A stretch of 64,000 nt of DNA, taken from positions 248,001-312,000 of the forward strand of contig NGBS01001164.1 of the NCBI GenBank assembly GCA_002245135.1, given 5' to 3'. The position numbers were made by a program, and so were the translations under genes. The notes beneath the pieces are model-generated. The model searched no databases, was not told where the DNA came from, and worked only from the letters and a program-made list of their open reading frames with translations. Shown one piece after another: positions 12,381 through 23,170 of this stretch. Positions within the stretch are counted from its first letter, which is position 1; the number at the start of each line of letters is the position of its first letter. The DNA comes from Proteromonas lacertae (lineage: Eukaryota; Sar; Bigyra; Opalinata; Proteromonadidae).

Positions 12381-14350
12381 TTAATTATTTGGAAGTGTCA
12401 ATGTTGGATATCTTTTTCCCATTTTAGTTAAATAATTGGTGTCTTTAATATAATTAGAATTCAAGTGTAATGTCTTTAATGTAGTGACATTTGTTAAACA
12501 TTCATATAAATAATTAGCTCCTTTGTCTTCAATCTCATTTTCATCTAAATCAATTTCTTCGATTGCTTTAAGTTCTGAGATATGATCACAGAATATTTTC
12601 ATTCCAATATCATTTATCTTATTACCATAAATGTATAACTTGTGAAGACCAGAGAGATTGCTTAATTGATTGGCTAATTCTTTCATACCAACATTACCAA
12701 TATGAGTATGACTTAATCCTAATTGTTCTAAACTAGTTAAACTACTAATATTATCACATAATGCTTTCAATTCTACATAATCAGCTGGCTTTGGTATCTC
12801 TGGAACTATTTCAATATAATAATAATAATATATTTTATATACAGATGTAGCTTGTATATGTTGGATCAGTCTGTGGGCCTAAGATGTTATTTTGTAAATG
12901 TAATTCTTTTAACTTTGGTAAGGATGATAAATGTGATGAAAATGTGATTAATCCATTATTAGTGATGTTGTTATTAGCAATTGATAATATTTCAAGAGTT
13001 GAAACTGATGATAAATATTCACTTACTTCTTTAATACCATTATCACCCAAGTTATTATCTATTTAAATATAATAATATTGATATTGATATATACGTTCTA
13101 ATCCTAAGGCATTCAAACATCCAAGATTGGATAATTCTTTTGCCAATATTTTTCCTCCAACAGCATTAATAGAATTGAATCCTAAAGTCAATCTCTTTAA
13201 TAATTTCACATGTGATAAGTTAGCTGTAAGATTCTTCATACCAATATCACTCAATGCATTATCATGTAAACCAAGTACTTTTAATTGAGTAACATTATGC
13301 AATTCATCAAAGAATCCCTTTATATCTTCACCATTTATCTTATTACCACTTAAATCAATTAATTCTAACTTATGCAAACATGTTAAGTTTTCTCCTAAGG
13401 TTAATAATGCTTTTGACGGTATTACTTCCTCTGGTTCAGGGAATGGCATCCATGATAATACATATTCAATTACTGCCATTTGCTCTTCGCTGATTTTTGT
13501 ACCAATGATATTGTTCTTCACTACTAATCCTTCTAAGGATGGTAATGCTGTAAGATGATTGGCTAATGAAAATAACCCTTCTGGGGATATTTTGTTATAA
13601 CCTAAGTCAAGCTTTTTCAAGTTCTTTGTGTTTGTTAATGCAACACATAACATTTTTACTGAATTATCATCAATGTTATTCTCTTCTAAGTGTAAGTTGA
13701 CTAAGTTTGTTAATTCACCAAGATTCTTAAGAAATATTGGATGTTCAGATTGATCAATATCACAAGCTATTAATATATATATATATAATTGATAATTAAT
13801 TTATACAATTCATGTTCAATACTTCCAACTTGCTTAAAAATGGTAAGTTTTGGAAGAAGATATGGAATTGAGGGTTTAAATCATCAGTTCTTGATAAATC
13901 AATACTTTTAATTTCAGACAACATATTCAAATTTCCTGTAAAAAAATCAAATGCATTGGCAGTAACATGAGCTAATAATATTAGAATGGCTTATAATCTT
14001 ATAATATACTTAAATCGAGTATTCCTTTTCCATCAACATAAGAAAGTAACTCATCTTCTAATGGTAATGATTTGCTATTATCTTCTTTCTCAACTACTGC
14101 TTTTAAATCTTCATAGTTCTTTAAATAGATATTTAAAAGCTTGAAGAAGTCTACTGTGGATTTTGACTTTTTATATTGCTTTATCATATCTGGAAAAATC
14201 TCTACATGGTATAAATGACAAATAAATACCAGGGTTTGAAACAACATTCTCTAATAACACTGAAAAATCTTCTGATCCTACCTTATGCTCAACAGCTTGT
14301 GGTACATCTGCATTTTTGGTATTTTGGGTTTGTTCAGTGGTTTGCTGCAT
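12381..14350 (-). CDS. Leucine-rich repeat protein (ribonuclease-inhibitor type)
   Basis: Six exons (14350-14230, 14201-14010, 13971-13807, 13766-13095, 13058-12843, 12805-12381; introns 28-40 nt) give 596 residues without a frame break. A Gln/Thr-rich start leads into a helical N-domain, followed by many ~28-residue repeats with LxxLxLxxNxI cores (LKKLDLGYNKISPEGL, LEILSIANNNITNNGL, LKELHLQNNILG). No signal peptide, kinase or membrane segment is seen, so this is an intracellular LRR scaffold. It differs from the nearby pseudokinase-LRR proteins in lacking the kinase part and the tail. Exon boundaries often fall inside repeats, consistent with growth by repeat duplication. Confidence 0.85.
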
Positions 14351-14850
14351 TAGGTAAGAAATTATTTAGAAAATGAAAGCTTGAGTTTATCAAACCAGAT
14401 CCTTGTAATTTCCATTTTAAAGTGTGTACAGAGTGTTTGTCGTTGATAAAAATGAAACTGCGATTAGTATATGTCTTACTACAATTAATTCTGGCAATTA
14501 AAACAATGATGTTGAATAAATCAGTAACAAGTTGAAAATAATATAATCCAAATACGAAATGACTATGTTAAGATAGAATTATGAAAGAATAATAACTTAT
14601 ATAAAGAATATTCTTCGTATTATCAGTTTTTCTATAATTTGAGGCTTTAAGATAGTTTATATACCAAATATTAACGTAATTAGACGGATGGTACACTTTT
14701 AAACTGTGAAGTGTGGTAGTTTAAGAGAATTAAAGTTATTATGCTTGTGGTGAAAAAATAGTGTTGTTATTCTTTATATACACAATGTAGATAGTAAGAA
14801 AGGCAAAGAAAATGATTTTTTTTTCCTTTTGTTTTTAGTAAGTATACAAC
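14351..14850. other. Intergenic region with traces of the surface-protein repeat unit
   Basis: No intact gene. A short stretch near 14370-14405 (GAAAGCTTGA then ATCAAACC) resembles sequence near 17625-17660 downstream of another surface-protein gene, so this probably belongs to the same old duplicated unit. Confidence 0.35.
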
Positions 14851-14945
14851 CAGGTTAAATCATTTCCAGAATTAAATGAAATAATGAATGGCTATCCTCG
14901 ACGCAAATTTAAACCATCTTCATTAATTATATTCAAATTGAATGT
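14851..14945 (+). pseudogene. Relic of a small surface-protein gene (3' part)
   Basis: The frame starting QVKSFPELNEIMNGYP matches the conserved C-terminal segment of the intact family members (EVKTFAELNEIMSKYP at 17.3 kb, EVKSFAELNSIMSSYP at 18.7 kb). It is followed by PSSLIIFKL, a degraded version of the hydrophobic tail. No start, signal peptide or middle domain is found upstream. This is read as a decayed fifth copy at the left end of the array. Confidence 0.6.
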
Positions 14946-15042
14946 TTTTTTACAATTTTTGTTGAGATAAAGCTTGATAAAATCAAACAAGATTTTTTTT
15001 ATCAAAAGTTCAAGATAAAACTAATTCTTGATTAATACCATC

Positions 15043-15775
15043 ATGAATAGATTGTTTATTCCTATATGTATTTGCTACACTGATTAATACTAATAGTACT
15101 GTCATGCTGTATTTGTTTAGTAGAATGTAGAGAAGAAAGAAGTATGTATTGTTATATGGTTATTATGTAGAAACATTACCTACTTTTCCTTTAATAGCAG
15201 GAGAAGGCGCAATTAGAATTGAAACCTTGGATTTTATAGGTATAATAATGCAGACGTATATTATTTATTGTAATAAGAAAATATATACATATGCAAGATT
15301 AGTAACACCTGTGGGTGAGTTGAAAGAGCTTACATCTGCAACAATAAACGTAGAAAATAATAATAATTACACTTTTTATGATGTTGGAACTTCAGAAGTA
15401 GATAAAGGTGAATCATTTTTATGGTTTGATAATAAGGATTTATTAGTTGATACTGATTATGAAAGCTGTGATTTAGAACCTGGTAAGTACAATGGAAATG
15501 AATTGAAGGCTAAATGCAACTTTGATATTGGAGCTGACAGTTTATATGATGGATATATATTTAAAATATCTGAAGATGATATAAAAGCTTATAATGTAAC
15601 ATCAAGTGACTTGGTATCTACTAATAATGCAAATACAGATAATGAGCATGATGTAAAGACATATGAAGAATTGAATGATATTATTAATGATATTATAAAC
15701 AGTTTACCTAAATCCTCATCAATAATTATTCCATCCATTTTGATGGTTTTAGCCTTATTATTTCTCTTAATGTAG
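15043..15775 (+). CDS. Small secreted protein with C-terminal hydrophobic tail (family copy A, intact)
   Basis: Three exons (15043-15067, 15097-15141, 15171-15775) with two 29-nt introns give 224 residues in frame. The first two exons encode a signal peptide (MNRLFIPILLSCCICLVEC). The mature part has paired short motifs shared by the family: FPLIAGEGAI near the start, a Cys pair around CDLEPGKYNG, and VKTYEELNDI near the end. The protein ends in Ser-rich sequence and a hydrophobic tail (IIIPSILMVLALLFLLM) with nothing after it, typical of a GPI-attachment signal; a tail-anchored membrane protein is the alternative. No known domain is recognised. It heads the cluster of paralogues at 15-22 kb. 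Confidence 0.8.
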
Positions 15776-16598
15776 AAATATGATAATTACTGATCATTGA
15801 TCCATTTTTTTGTTTTTTATTAATATCACACAAACCATAATACAATAATGAAAGTGATCATTGATTGCATATAAAAGTCAACAATAAAAATGAAAAAAAA
15901 ATAAATGTGTGTCAAGCTTTTTGGCTTGATGAATAACATTTTTCTTCATTTTTCATTATATAATTATTATTAGTAACTAATATAACATAATATATTTATA
16001 TATATGCTAATGTTACTTATGTTTATATTGAAAGTCTGTATAGAAGAATTATTTATTCTATTATGTATATTAGCAATTATTATTAAGCTCAAAATATATT
16101 TATAGGTATATCACATATCATTGTATTGAAAGAAAAAATAATATACATTTATTGAAAAGATAATTAATCATAGATTGTATAGGTAAATATCATAGAATAA
16201 TAATGATATCAGGCAATTATCATCTGTGAAACAGTTGTGATTAAATAACTAGTGCATTATATAGTATATTTTGGAAAAACTGTGGGAATAACTGGATGAA
16301 ACATACAACACAATCAGTTCACTCTTTTTTTAAGAGTAATTATTACATTAAAAACATATTTTAATAGTCCTTACGTGAAGTATTAATAGCTAATACTAAA
16401 TCACTATATAACATGCATATACAATCATTATATATTGATACTGAGATGATGTTTGATATAATAATGCTTTTAATTTCATCATTTTCAATCAGAATAATTC
16501 CATATCCTGAAATATATAAGAATGTAATATACAATAGATTAATTACTCATAAACTTCAGTTAATGTCAGAAAAAAAACGCTTAGATGAATGAAATATT
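15776..16598. other. Intergenic region of the surface-protein array, with a 3' hairpin
   Basis: No gene is seen in ~820 bases. A perfect 6-bp hairpin (TCAAGC, loop TTTTTG, GCTTGA) lies at 15912-15929, about 140 bases past the stop of copy A. The first ~70 bases after that stop are almost identical to those after copy C at 18.8 kb. Confidence 0.45.
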
Positions 16599-16628
16599 AT
16601 TGGCTATTGGTTATTGGCATATTATTGG
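16599..16628 (+). promoter_or_regulatory. Cluster of four ATTGG (inverted CCAAT) boxes upstream of copy B
   Basis: ATTGG occurs at 16599-16603, 16606-16610, 16613-16617 and 16624-16628, ending about 32 bases before the first ATG. A similar cluster of three lies upstream of copy D at 22.67 kb, and two lie upstream of copy C (18005-18009 and 18030-18034). CCAAT boxes bind NF-Y in many eukaryotes; here the role is inferred from position and repetition. Confidence 0.45.
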
Positions 16629-16659
16629 CTACATCTCATTAAAATCTTTGAGTGAGTTA

Positions 16660-17418
16660 ATGATGAATAAAATCGTAATTGCCTCAATTCGTATATTCTA
16701 TATTAAATGATATTAATAGTCTTGTTATTCTGCATATGTTTAGTAGAATGTGAAGAAGAAAGAAGTATTTTATTGATTAGATTTTTATTTATAGAATGTT
16801 TAATGTGTCATAAACATAAAAGAACTGATAAAGCAGTGAAAGTATCTTCTATTAAAGCAGAAGGTGAAGCCTTTTTCATTAAAAGATGGAGAAGGAGCTA
16901 TAATAGAGGAAAAAGGAACTATACTTGAATCATACACAGCTTTTGGTGATAAAAAGATTTTTCAATATGAACATGGAAAGATGGGTAGTATGGAATCAAT
17001 TGAGTATATTTCAGCAACAGTAACTGTAGAAAAAGGTAAAAATTACAATTTTTATGATGTAAAAAACGCTAAAATTGATGAAGGTGAATCATATGTGTGG
17101 CTTAATGATAGAGCTGCTTATAGATGTGAAATTGAACCAGGTAAATACAGTATAAATGATTTTAATAGTAAATGTGAAAGTGATAAAATAAGTTTAGATC
17201 TTGATAGTTACGTCTTCAAAACAACTGAAGATGGAAAAGAAGCATATGCAACTTATAGTACATCTATGGTTGGTCATATTAATGAAGATAGCAAATATGA
17301 GGTGAAGACATTTGCTGAATTAAATGAGATTATGAGTAAATATCCTAAAGAAAAATCATCATCAGTAATTATTCCATCAGTTATGATGGTCTTAGCATTG
17401 TTATTTCTCTTAATGTAG
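16660..17418 (+). CDS. Small secreted protein family copy B, with one-base frameshift
   Basis: Exon 1 (ATG at 16660 or 16663 to 16690), a 29-nt intron, exon 2 (16720-16764), a 30-nt intron and exon 3 (16795-17418). The first exons give a signal peptide (MNKIVIASILLLFCICLVEC). Then comes a CLMCHKHKR segment shared with copy C. The frame breaks near 16872: a run of five Ts replaces the four expected by comparison with copy C, so the downstream frame (KDGEGAIIEEKG onward) is shifted by one base. The remainder is intact and ends in SSSVIIPSVMMVLALLFLLM, the presumed GPI signal. This is either a recent pseudogene or an uncorrected homopolymer error. The promoter and first exon are nearly identical to those of copy C. 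Confidence 0.7.
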
Positions 17419-17476
17419 AAATTTGGTAATTACTGAGTTTTGATACAATTTTGTGTTTCAAATAAAACTTGAATAT

Positions 17477-17495
17477 TTCAAGCTTTAGGCTTGAA
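17477..17495 (+). other. Hairpin 60 bases downstream of copy B
   Basis: A perfect 7-bp stem (TTCAAGC / GCTTGAA) with a 5-base loop. It shares its core stem sequence with the hairpin at 15912-15929 downstream of copy A. It may be an mRNA 3'-end element of this family; this is inference. Confidence 0.35.
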
Positions 17496-18065
17496 TTGTT
17501 TGATTTTTATCATTTTTATCATAATCATTCCTTTATTGCTAAAAGTTTTTAGTAAATCTGATAGTAGAGGTATTATGTTTATAAATTTGTGGTGTAAATG
17601 TGATAAATACTAACGATGAATTTTTAAAACGAAAGCTTGAATATATCAAACCTGATACTGTTTTTATTTGCTGTAATAATGTGAAATAAGTGTATATTGT
17701 GAATGAAGAGAAAAAAATATTATATATGTTGATAATGACTTTATATTTAAAAAGAAATAAACATCCTATTATTCATTATTCACCAATTATTAAATTTGTA
17801 GGTTATTGATGTTAAATGCAATTGTTAATGTAAATAAACAGCTAAACTATTGCAATAACAGTGTATTTATTCAAAATTTTGTATAATTCGAATTTACACT
17901 AGAAATAATTAGATATATTTGATAGTAAGATAATCAACATAATATTTGGCTTGTAATTAGTCTAATGCTGTTATCAATGAAAAAAATAACGGTAAGAAAA
18001 TATAATTGGTTGTTGCTAAGTAGAATATTATTGGCTACATCTCATTAAAATCTTTGAGTGAGTTA
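17496..18065. other. Intergenic spacer in the surface-protein array
   Basis: No gene is seen. The last ~40 bases, before the copy C start, duplicate the promoter-proximal region of copy B, including ATTATTGGCTACATC. Confidence 0.45.
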
Positions 18066-18816
18066 ATGATGAATAAAATCGTAATTGCCTCAATTTCGTA
18101 TATTCTATATTGAAACTGATATTAATAGTCTTGTTATTCTGCATATGTTTAGTAGAATGTGAAGAAGAAAGAAGTATTTTATGATTAGATTTTTATTTAT
18201 AGAGTGCTTGATTTGTCTCAAACATAAAAAAGTTGGCAAAGCAGTGAAAGTATCTTCTATTAAAGCAGAAAAAGCTTTTCCATTAAAAGATGGAGAAGGA
18301 GCCATAAGAGAGGAAAAGGAAAGTTTAGCACAAGAGTATAGTGCATTTGGTGATAAAAGAGTTTATCAATATTTTCATGGGAAAAGTGGCGACATTGAAA
18401 TGATTTATTATCTTACAGCATCAGTGGAGGTAGAAAAAACTGATACTTACAGTTATTACAAGATTGAAGATGTAGAGCCAGATGGTTCATCATATGTGTG
18501 GTTTAATGATAAAGCTGCTTTAGGTGGTAAATGTGATTTAAAACCAGGCAAATACAGTATAAATGATTTTAATAGTAAATGTAGTGAAATTTTACATTTT
18601 GGTGGAGATAGTTACGTCTTCAAAACAACTGCAGATGGAAAAGATGCATATACAGCTTATAGTAAATCGGATGTTGGTTATATTAATGAATATGATAAAC
18701 ATGAAGTAAAATCATTTGCAGAATTAAACAGCATTATGAGTAGTTATCCTCAATCATCATCAGTAATTATTCCATCCATTTTGATGGTTTTATCCTTATT
18801 ATTTCTCTTAATGTAG
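18066..18816 (+). CDS. Small secreted protein family copy C, exon 1 shifted by one base
   Basis: Exon 1 from ATG 18066/18069 to 18097, a 31-nt intron, exon 2 (18129-18173), a 29-nt intron and exon 3 (18203-18816). Exon 1 has one extra T compared with copy B (CAATTTCG against CAATTCG), so the signal peptide is out of frame with the rest; exon 3 itself is open to its TAG. The mature part carries CLICLKHKK, FPLKDGEGAI, CDLKPGKYSI and VKSFAELNSI, and ends in SSSVIIPSILMVLSLLFLLM. Its 5' end resembles copy B, while its 3' end and 3' flank resemble copy A. It may be non-functional, or the T may be a homopolymer sequencing error. Confidence 0.65.
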
Positions 18817-18959
18817 AAATATGATAATTACTGATCATTGATCCATTTTTTTGTTTTTTTATTAATATCACATAAACACAATACAACTATAAAAAGTTTA
18901 ATAAATAATATATGAACATCTTTACACATTTTAAAGATAGAGATAACTTTACAATTCTA

Positions 18960-20109
18960 TTATACATCAGAATCAACTGAAATATTATCTAATTTACATT
19001 GTACAACATGAGATGCTAATTCTTTTGGATTTTTACTATTATAACCACATATTCTACACTTCCATTTAGATTGATGATTACATTCAAATTCTTCTTCTGC
19101 TTCTATTTTGTATTTTCGTATTAAATATTGAACTAATAACGTCCTGATATATTAATATATAATAATAGCAATATACTCTTCATATAAATTAAGTTGATTT
19201 TTTGCAAACTTCTTCTTAAAACAATCTGTACATCTATTTGTTTTAAATGGCACATTCTTTAAATAAAATTCAAATAAATTATCTAAATTATAAATTTTAA
19301 ACTCAATATCTGCAAAAAATGAATCTAACAGATTTATCAATTTATTGGAGGATATTGGAATTAACAAACCCTTGTCTAAATAACACTATCACTAAATCTT
19401 GAGATATTCCACTTATATTAGTAATTTCACTATATTCAGGATAAATACTACACTTTTTATTACAATTCTTATTTAGACTGTTTTGACATACGTTATAGAG
19501 ATATTGAAAATAGGTTTTAACGGTTTGTGGAGATATTTCATTCTATTTCAATATAATTAACAAAATTAATAAGTTCTATACTTCCTTATATGAACTATAA
19601 TTACTTAAAACCTTGCGTGCATCTCTTAACTGGGAAAAACAGTTGTTTAATATAGCTTTCTCTTTTTGATTCACAATCTCTTTATATTCGTTCTTCGCTT
19701 TTTCTAATCCTTCTTTTAATAACCTTAAATGTTGCTGTTGCCTGTATTGAAACTCTTTTTCGTATTTATGTGTAACTAACCATCTTCTAACAACACTTTG
19801 GCAAATAATTATGTTATCTCTTTGTCTTTTCTTATATTCTTTTTGCACATTAGTAAATAATATATCCTGAGGAGATATAACTGCTCTAACTTTGTGTCCT
19901 AATTGATTAGTTATGTAATCTGAGAGTGTTTTCTTAATATTAGGACAAATTTGAGGTCTATACCTTGATTGCAGTTGTAATTGACTATTCCTTCCTGGAT
20001 ATGTCTCATTGAACAATATTGCTCTATTTGGACTTTGAATTATAAAATTTGTGTGAATTAAATTATATCGTCTAATGATATATTATATTATATATTTATA
20101 CTTGTTCAT
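18960..20109 (-). CDS. IQ-motif/zinc-finger protein, paralogue 1
   Basis: Four exons (20109-20102, 20071-19582, 19542-19177, 19143-18960). The first holds only 8 coding bases. Features in order: an N-terminal region, an IQ-like calmodulin-binding segment (CQSVVRRWLVTHKY), a Glu/Lys/Gln coiled coil, a helical middle, and a C-terminal C2H2-like finger (CRICGYNSKN ... HVVQC). The order and finger match the paralogues at 38.4 and 39.9 kb (CPICHGVSCK ... HIVQC and CPICHKVSIK ... HIVKC). One extra base near 19370, in a T-run, shifts the frame before LLIPISSNKL; alignment with the paralogues shows the downstream frame is the right one. Role unknown; calmodulin binding is inferred from the motif. Confidence 0.7.
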
Positions 20110-20203
20110 CTACACTTCATTCATTAATAAATTAAAATTACAAAAGCACTGTAATTTACATTTTCAGTGGTAATTTTGGTATATTAGATTAAAATCGTAT
20201 ATT

Positions 20204-21766
20204 ATGGCTTCGCCAACTGATAGTTCTATACCACTGGAAGTTTTGCTGTCTATACAGACGCATAAAGACTATTATTTGTCCTTTAAGCCAAAAGAAGGTG
20301 AAAATCAAAGAAATCCTAGCTGTTTGGCTTATCCTAGATATATATCATACAAAAAGGTCAGTGAAAATATATTAAAAGTGTTAGAGCAAGTTCCTGACAA
20401 AGAATATGTATATATGAGCTCATTGAAAGAAAAGATTATTGGTTGGAAAATAAGTATTATGGCTACTTGATTTATCTAAATAGATGATTTTGAAATGAAA
20501 GATCTGGATTGGGATGACTTGTATATCCATACAGACAATCACACCTTCGATTTAAGTGGTCCACTTTATTTAACAGGTGTATTCTTCCCCTATTTATCAA
20601 TAATCATACCAAAATGGAGAAAAGAAGCAGAACAAAGACATGAAAAATATAATTCAGTATTATATTTAGTATCAGGAGCTACCAAGCCAATTAGTCAGAG
20701 TTATCAAATATCACATAGTTCTACAATCATTGCATCAAAAATAATCACAAAGTATGCATTAATTATTATACATTGTATAGATTCATTGAGACTTTCTTCC
20801 CTCAAATAAAAATAATACCATTATATTGTCAAGAGGATATGTTAAAATACTCTGTCAATCGTAAATTCATCTATACTACACTCCAACCAGCTTTAGATTA
20901 TTATTGTAATGAATTATCCAAATTATATAGTTCCAATTGGAAGAATTATTTCCATTTATCAGTATTAATGACAGGAGGTACTCCTGCATTATTAACACTA
21001 TTATATGATGGAGTACAAAGATATAGACCTGATATTATCCATATAACTCAACCTGACAGTTTCTGGTATAATTGGAGATTAGAAGAAGATGATTTAGAAA
21101 TTGAATATTTTAGAGAAGTATATATTATTATTATTAATAATAATAATTAGATAAGTGTTCCATTGTTTTCATATGATTCACTTCATGAAGAAGGTAAAAG
21201 AATAGTGAGTGAAATAATGAAATTTAGAGATGAATTGTATGAATTAATTGATAATGGAAATAATGAAATAAGTTCATTTTGGGTAAGAAAATCACATGTA
21301 CTAGTAATATCAGTGTGTATGGTTGGAGTATATTTTATATATTATATATTATATATTATATTATTATTATGTATTTAGAATAAAAATGGAGAATTAAAGT
21401 TCTATAGAGGTACAAATATGGAAGTAGCAATGCCAACTGGATCATTATGTAGTGAAAGAAATGCAATTGGAAGTGCTTTAGCTGATAATATGAGTTTAAA
21501 AAGAAGTGATATATTAGGAATAGCTGTGTTATTTGTGAATATATTATCAAGAGAAAAACCGTATAATTAAATTAGTATTTATATATATAATTGTGAATAG
21601 AAATTCAGTAGTTGATAATAAATTAAGTCGTTATAATCCATGCAAACCATGTGGTGTATGTTCTGAATGGTTAAAACATATTGTACAAGTTAATCCAGAT
21701 TTTAAAGTTTATACATTTACAGATGAGAGTTGTGAAAAGATATTTGTTGATACTATTAGTGTATAA
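20204..21766 (+). CDS. Fusion protein with C-terminal cytidine-deaminase domain
   Basis: Six exons (20204-20453, 20484-20751, 20781-21117, 21151-21327, 21379-21560, 21601-21766) with introns of 29-51 nt give 459 residues, fully in frame. The last third is a zinc-dependent cytidine/nucleoside deaminase domain: GTNMEVAMPTGSLCSERNAI contains the Cys-x-Glu active-site element (CAE in most family members, CSE here) and NPCKPCGVCSEWL supplies the PCxxC pair. The first ~300 residues contain two Rossmann-like stretches (VLYLVSGATKPISQSY and LMTGGTPALLTLLYDG, the latter followed by RPDIIHITQPDSF). I do not recognise this N-domain. Activity on free cytidine/deoxycytidine is possible but the fusion suggests a different or regulated substrate. 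It lies between two members of the surface-protein family. Confidence 0.8.
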
Positions 21767-21878
21767 AATATATTAATAATATATTATTCACTGTAAATTA
21801 TTATCAATTCTTTTCTTATTGTTTTTGATAGTATGATATACCCTTAAAAACAATAATCAAGCAGTAATTATCATATTT

Positions 21879-22651
21879 CTATATTAAGAGAAATAATAAG
21901 GATAAAACCAACAAAATTGATGGAATAATTACTGATGATGATTGAGTATAACTACTCATAATTTCATTTAATTCAGCAAATGTCTTAACCTCATATTTAC
22001 TACCTCTTGCAGTATTACCAACATCATCTTTGTTTGATACTTTGTAAGCTTCACTTTCTTCTTCAGCTATTTTAAAAATGTAATCTTCGTCAGTCACTAT
22101 TTTTAAAGTAAATCCGCAATCAGCTAACTCTTGTCCTGTATGTCTTCCTGCAGCTAAATCACAAGTGAGAAATCCACCTTTTTTCATCTCTTCACTAATC
22201 CACATAAAAGACTTTGATAAATCTATTGCATAATCACTGTACATCGTATAGTTATTAGTATGTTCTACTTCTGCTGATGCAACAAGGTATGTAACACTTT
22301 CTCCTTGTGCTGCTTTACTATGTTGATACTGATATACTTTATTATCACCAAATGCAAAATATTGTTCTGACAGAAGTTCTTCACCTACTTTTTGCTGAAG
22401 AATTGCTCCTTCGCCTTCTTTTAATGGGAAGGCAGGACCGTTATTTGCATCTTCTCTTAACAACGGAGTCTTTCTTATCTCCTTAATAACTAATATCTTT
22501 ATGACATAAAAGACAGTCTATGAATGTTAAATATGATTACTCTTACGTTTATCTTGCTTACACTCAGTTGTGCAAATGCACAAAACCATCACTATGATAT
22601 ATTAGACTTTGAAAATATACATATAAACGCAACAACTGACTTATTCATCAT
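21879..22651 (-). CDS. Small secreted protein family copy D (opposite strand)
   Basis: ATG at 22651 or 22648; exon 1 to 22621, a 29-nt intron, exon 2 (22591-22547), then exon 3. The first two exons give a signal peptide (NKSVVAFILMVLCICTTEC). If intron 2 is 29 nt (acceptor at 22518), exon 3 starts with CLLCHKD but reaches a stop. If the acceptor is at 22490 (57-nt intron), the frame runs cleanly through FPLKEGEGAI, a Cys pair and VKTFAELNEIM to the hydrophobic tail (SSSVIIPSILLVLSLLFLLI). The second reading loses the CxxC segment, as copy A also does, and is preferred. It is the most diverged member and is inverted relative to the array. Confidence 0.7.
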
Positions 22652-22669
22652 CTCAACTTATAAATTCAA

Positions 22670-22699
22670 CCAATCAAATTCCAATAACCATTAACCAAT
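22670..22699 (-). promoter_or_regulatory. Cluster of three CCAAT boxes upstream of copy D
   Basis: CCAAT occurs on the plus strand at 22670-22674, 22681-22685 and 22695-22699, which is ATTGG in the direction of transcription, 19-48 bases before the first ATG. It parallels the four boxes upstream of copy B, suggesting shared regulation. Confidence 0.45.
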
Positions 22700-23170
22700 A
22701 ATATTTCATTTAACATATAATTGTAATGTCGTTTATAACTTCAAAAATCAAATTTTTGATCAGTCTAAGTTTTGAACTGACTAAATTATTATGTTAATAA
22801 CAATGTAAATCACTTTTAAATCCATAAATGTTAGTAGTACTAAAAGTAGCTATATCTTGTAGTAGATACTATGATGTTCATTCCAAAAGATTTATTATTT
22901 AGAATAGACATATTATCACTGCTGCTGATGTATGTGCTACTCATTATAAATTATTAATAATGATGTTTGTTGTGCGTATGAAAAAAACTATTCAAGATCT
23001 CAATGCTTAACTCATTATTGTTGTAATAATAATATTCTTATGGTTTTGATAGAAATTAATCTATATTTTTTGTTTGTTCATCAAGTACAACACATTTCCT
23101 TATTATAAATAAAAAACTATTTAAAGTATTTATATTAAACGATCAATTTTCTTCTCCCCCTCCAGTTCAT
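22700..23170. other. Intergenic, nothing recognised
   Basis: AT-rich spacer between copy D and the 3' end of the TPR gene. No exon chain or repeat was found. Confidence 0.45.
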
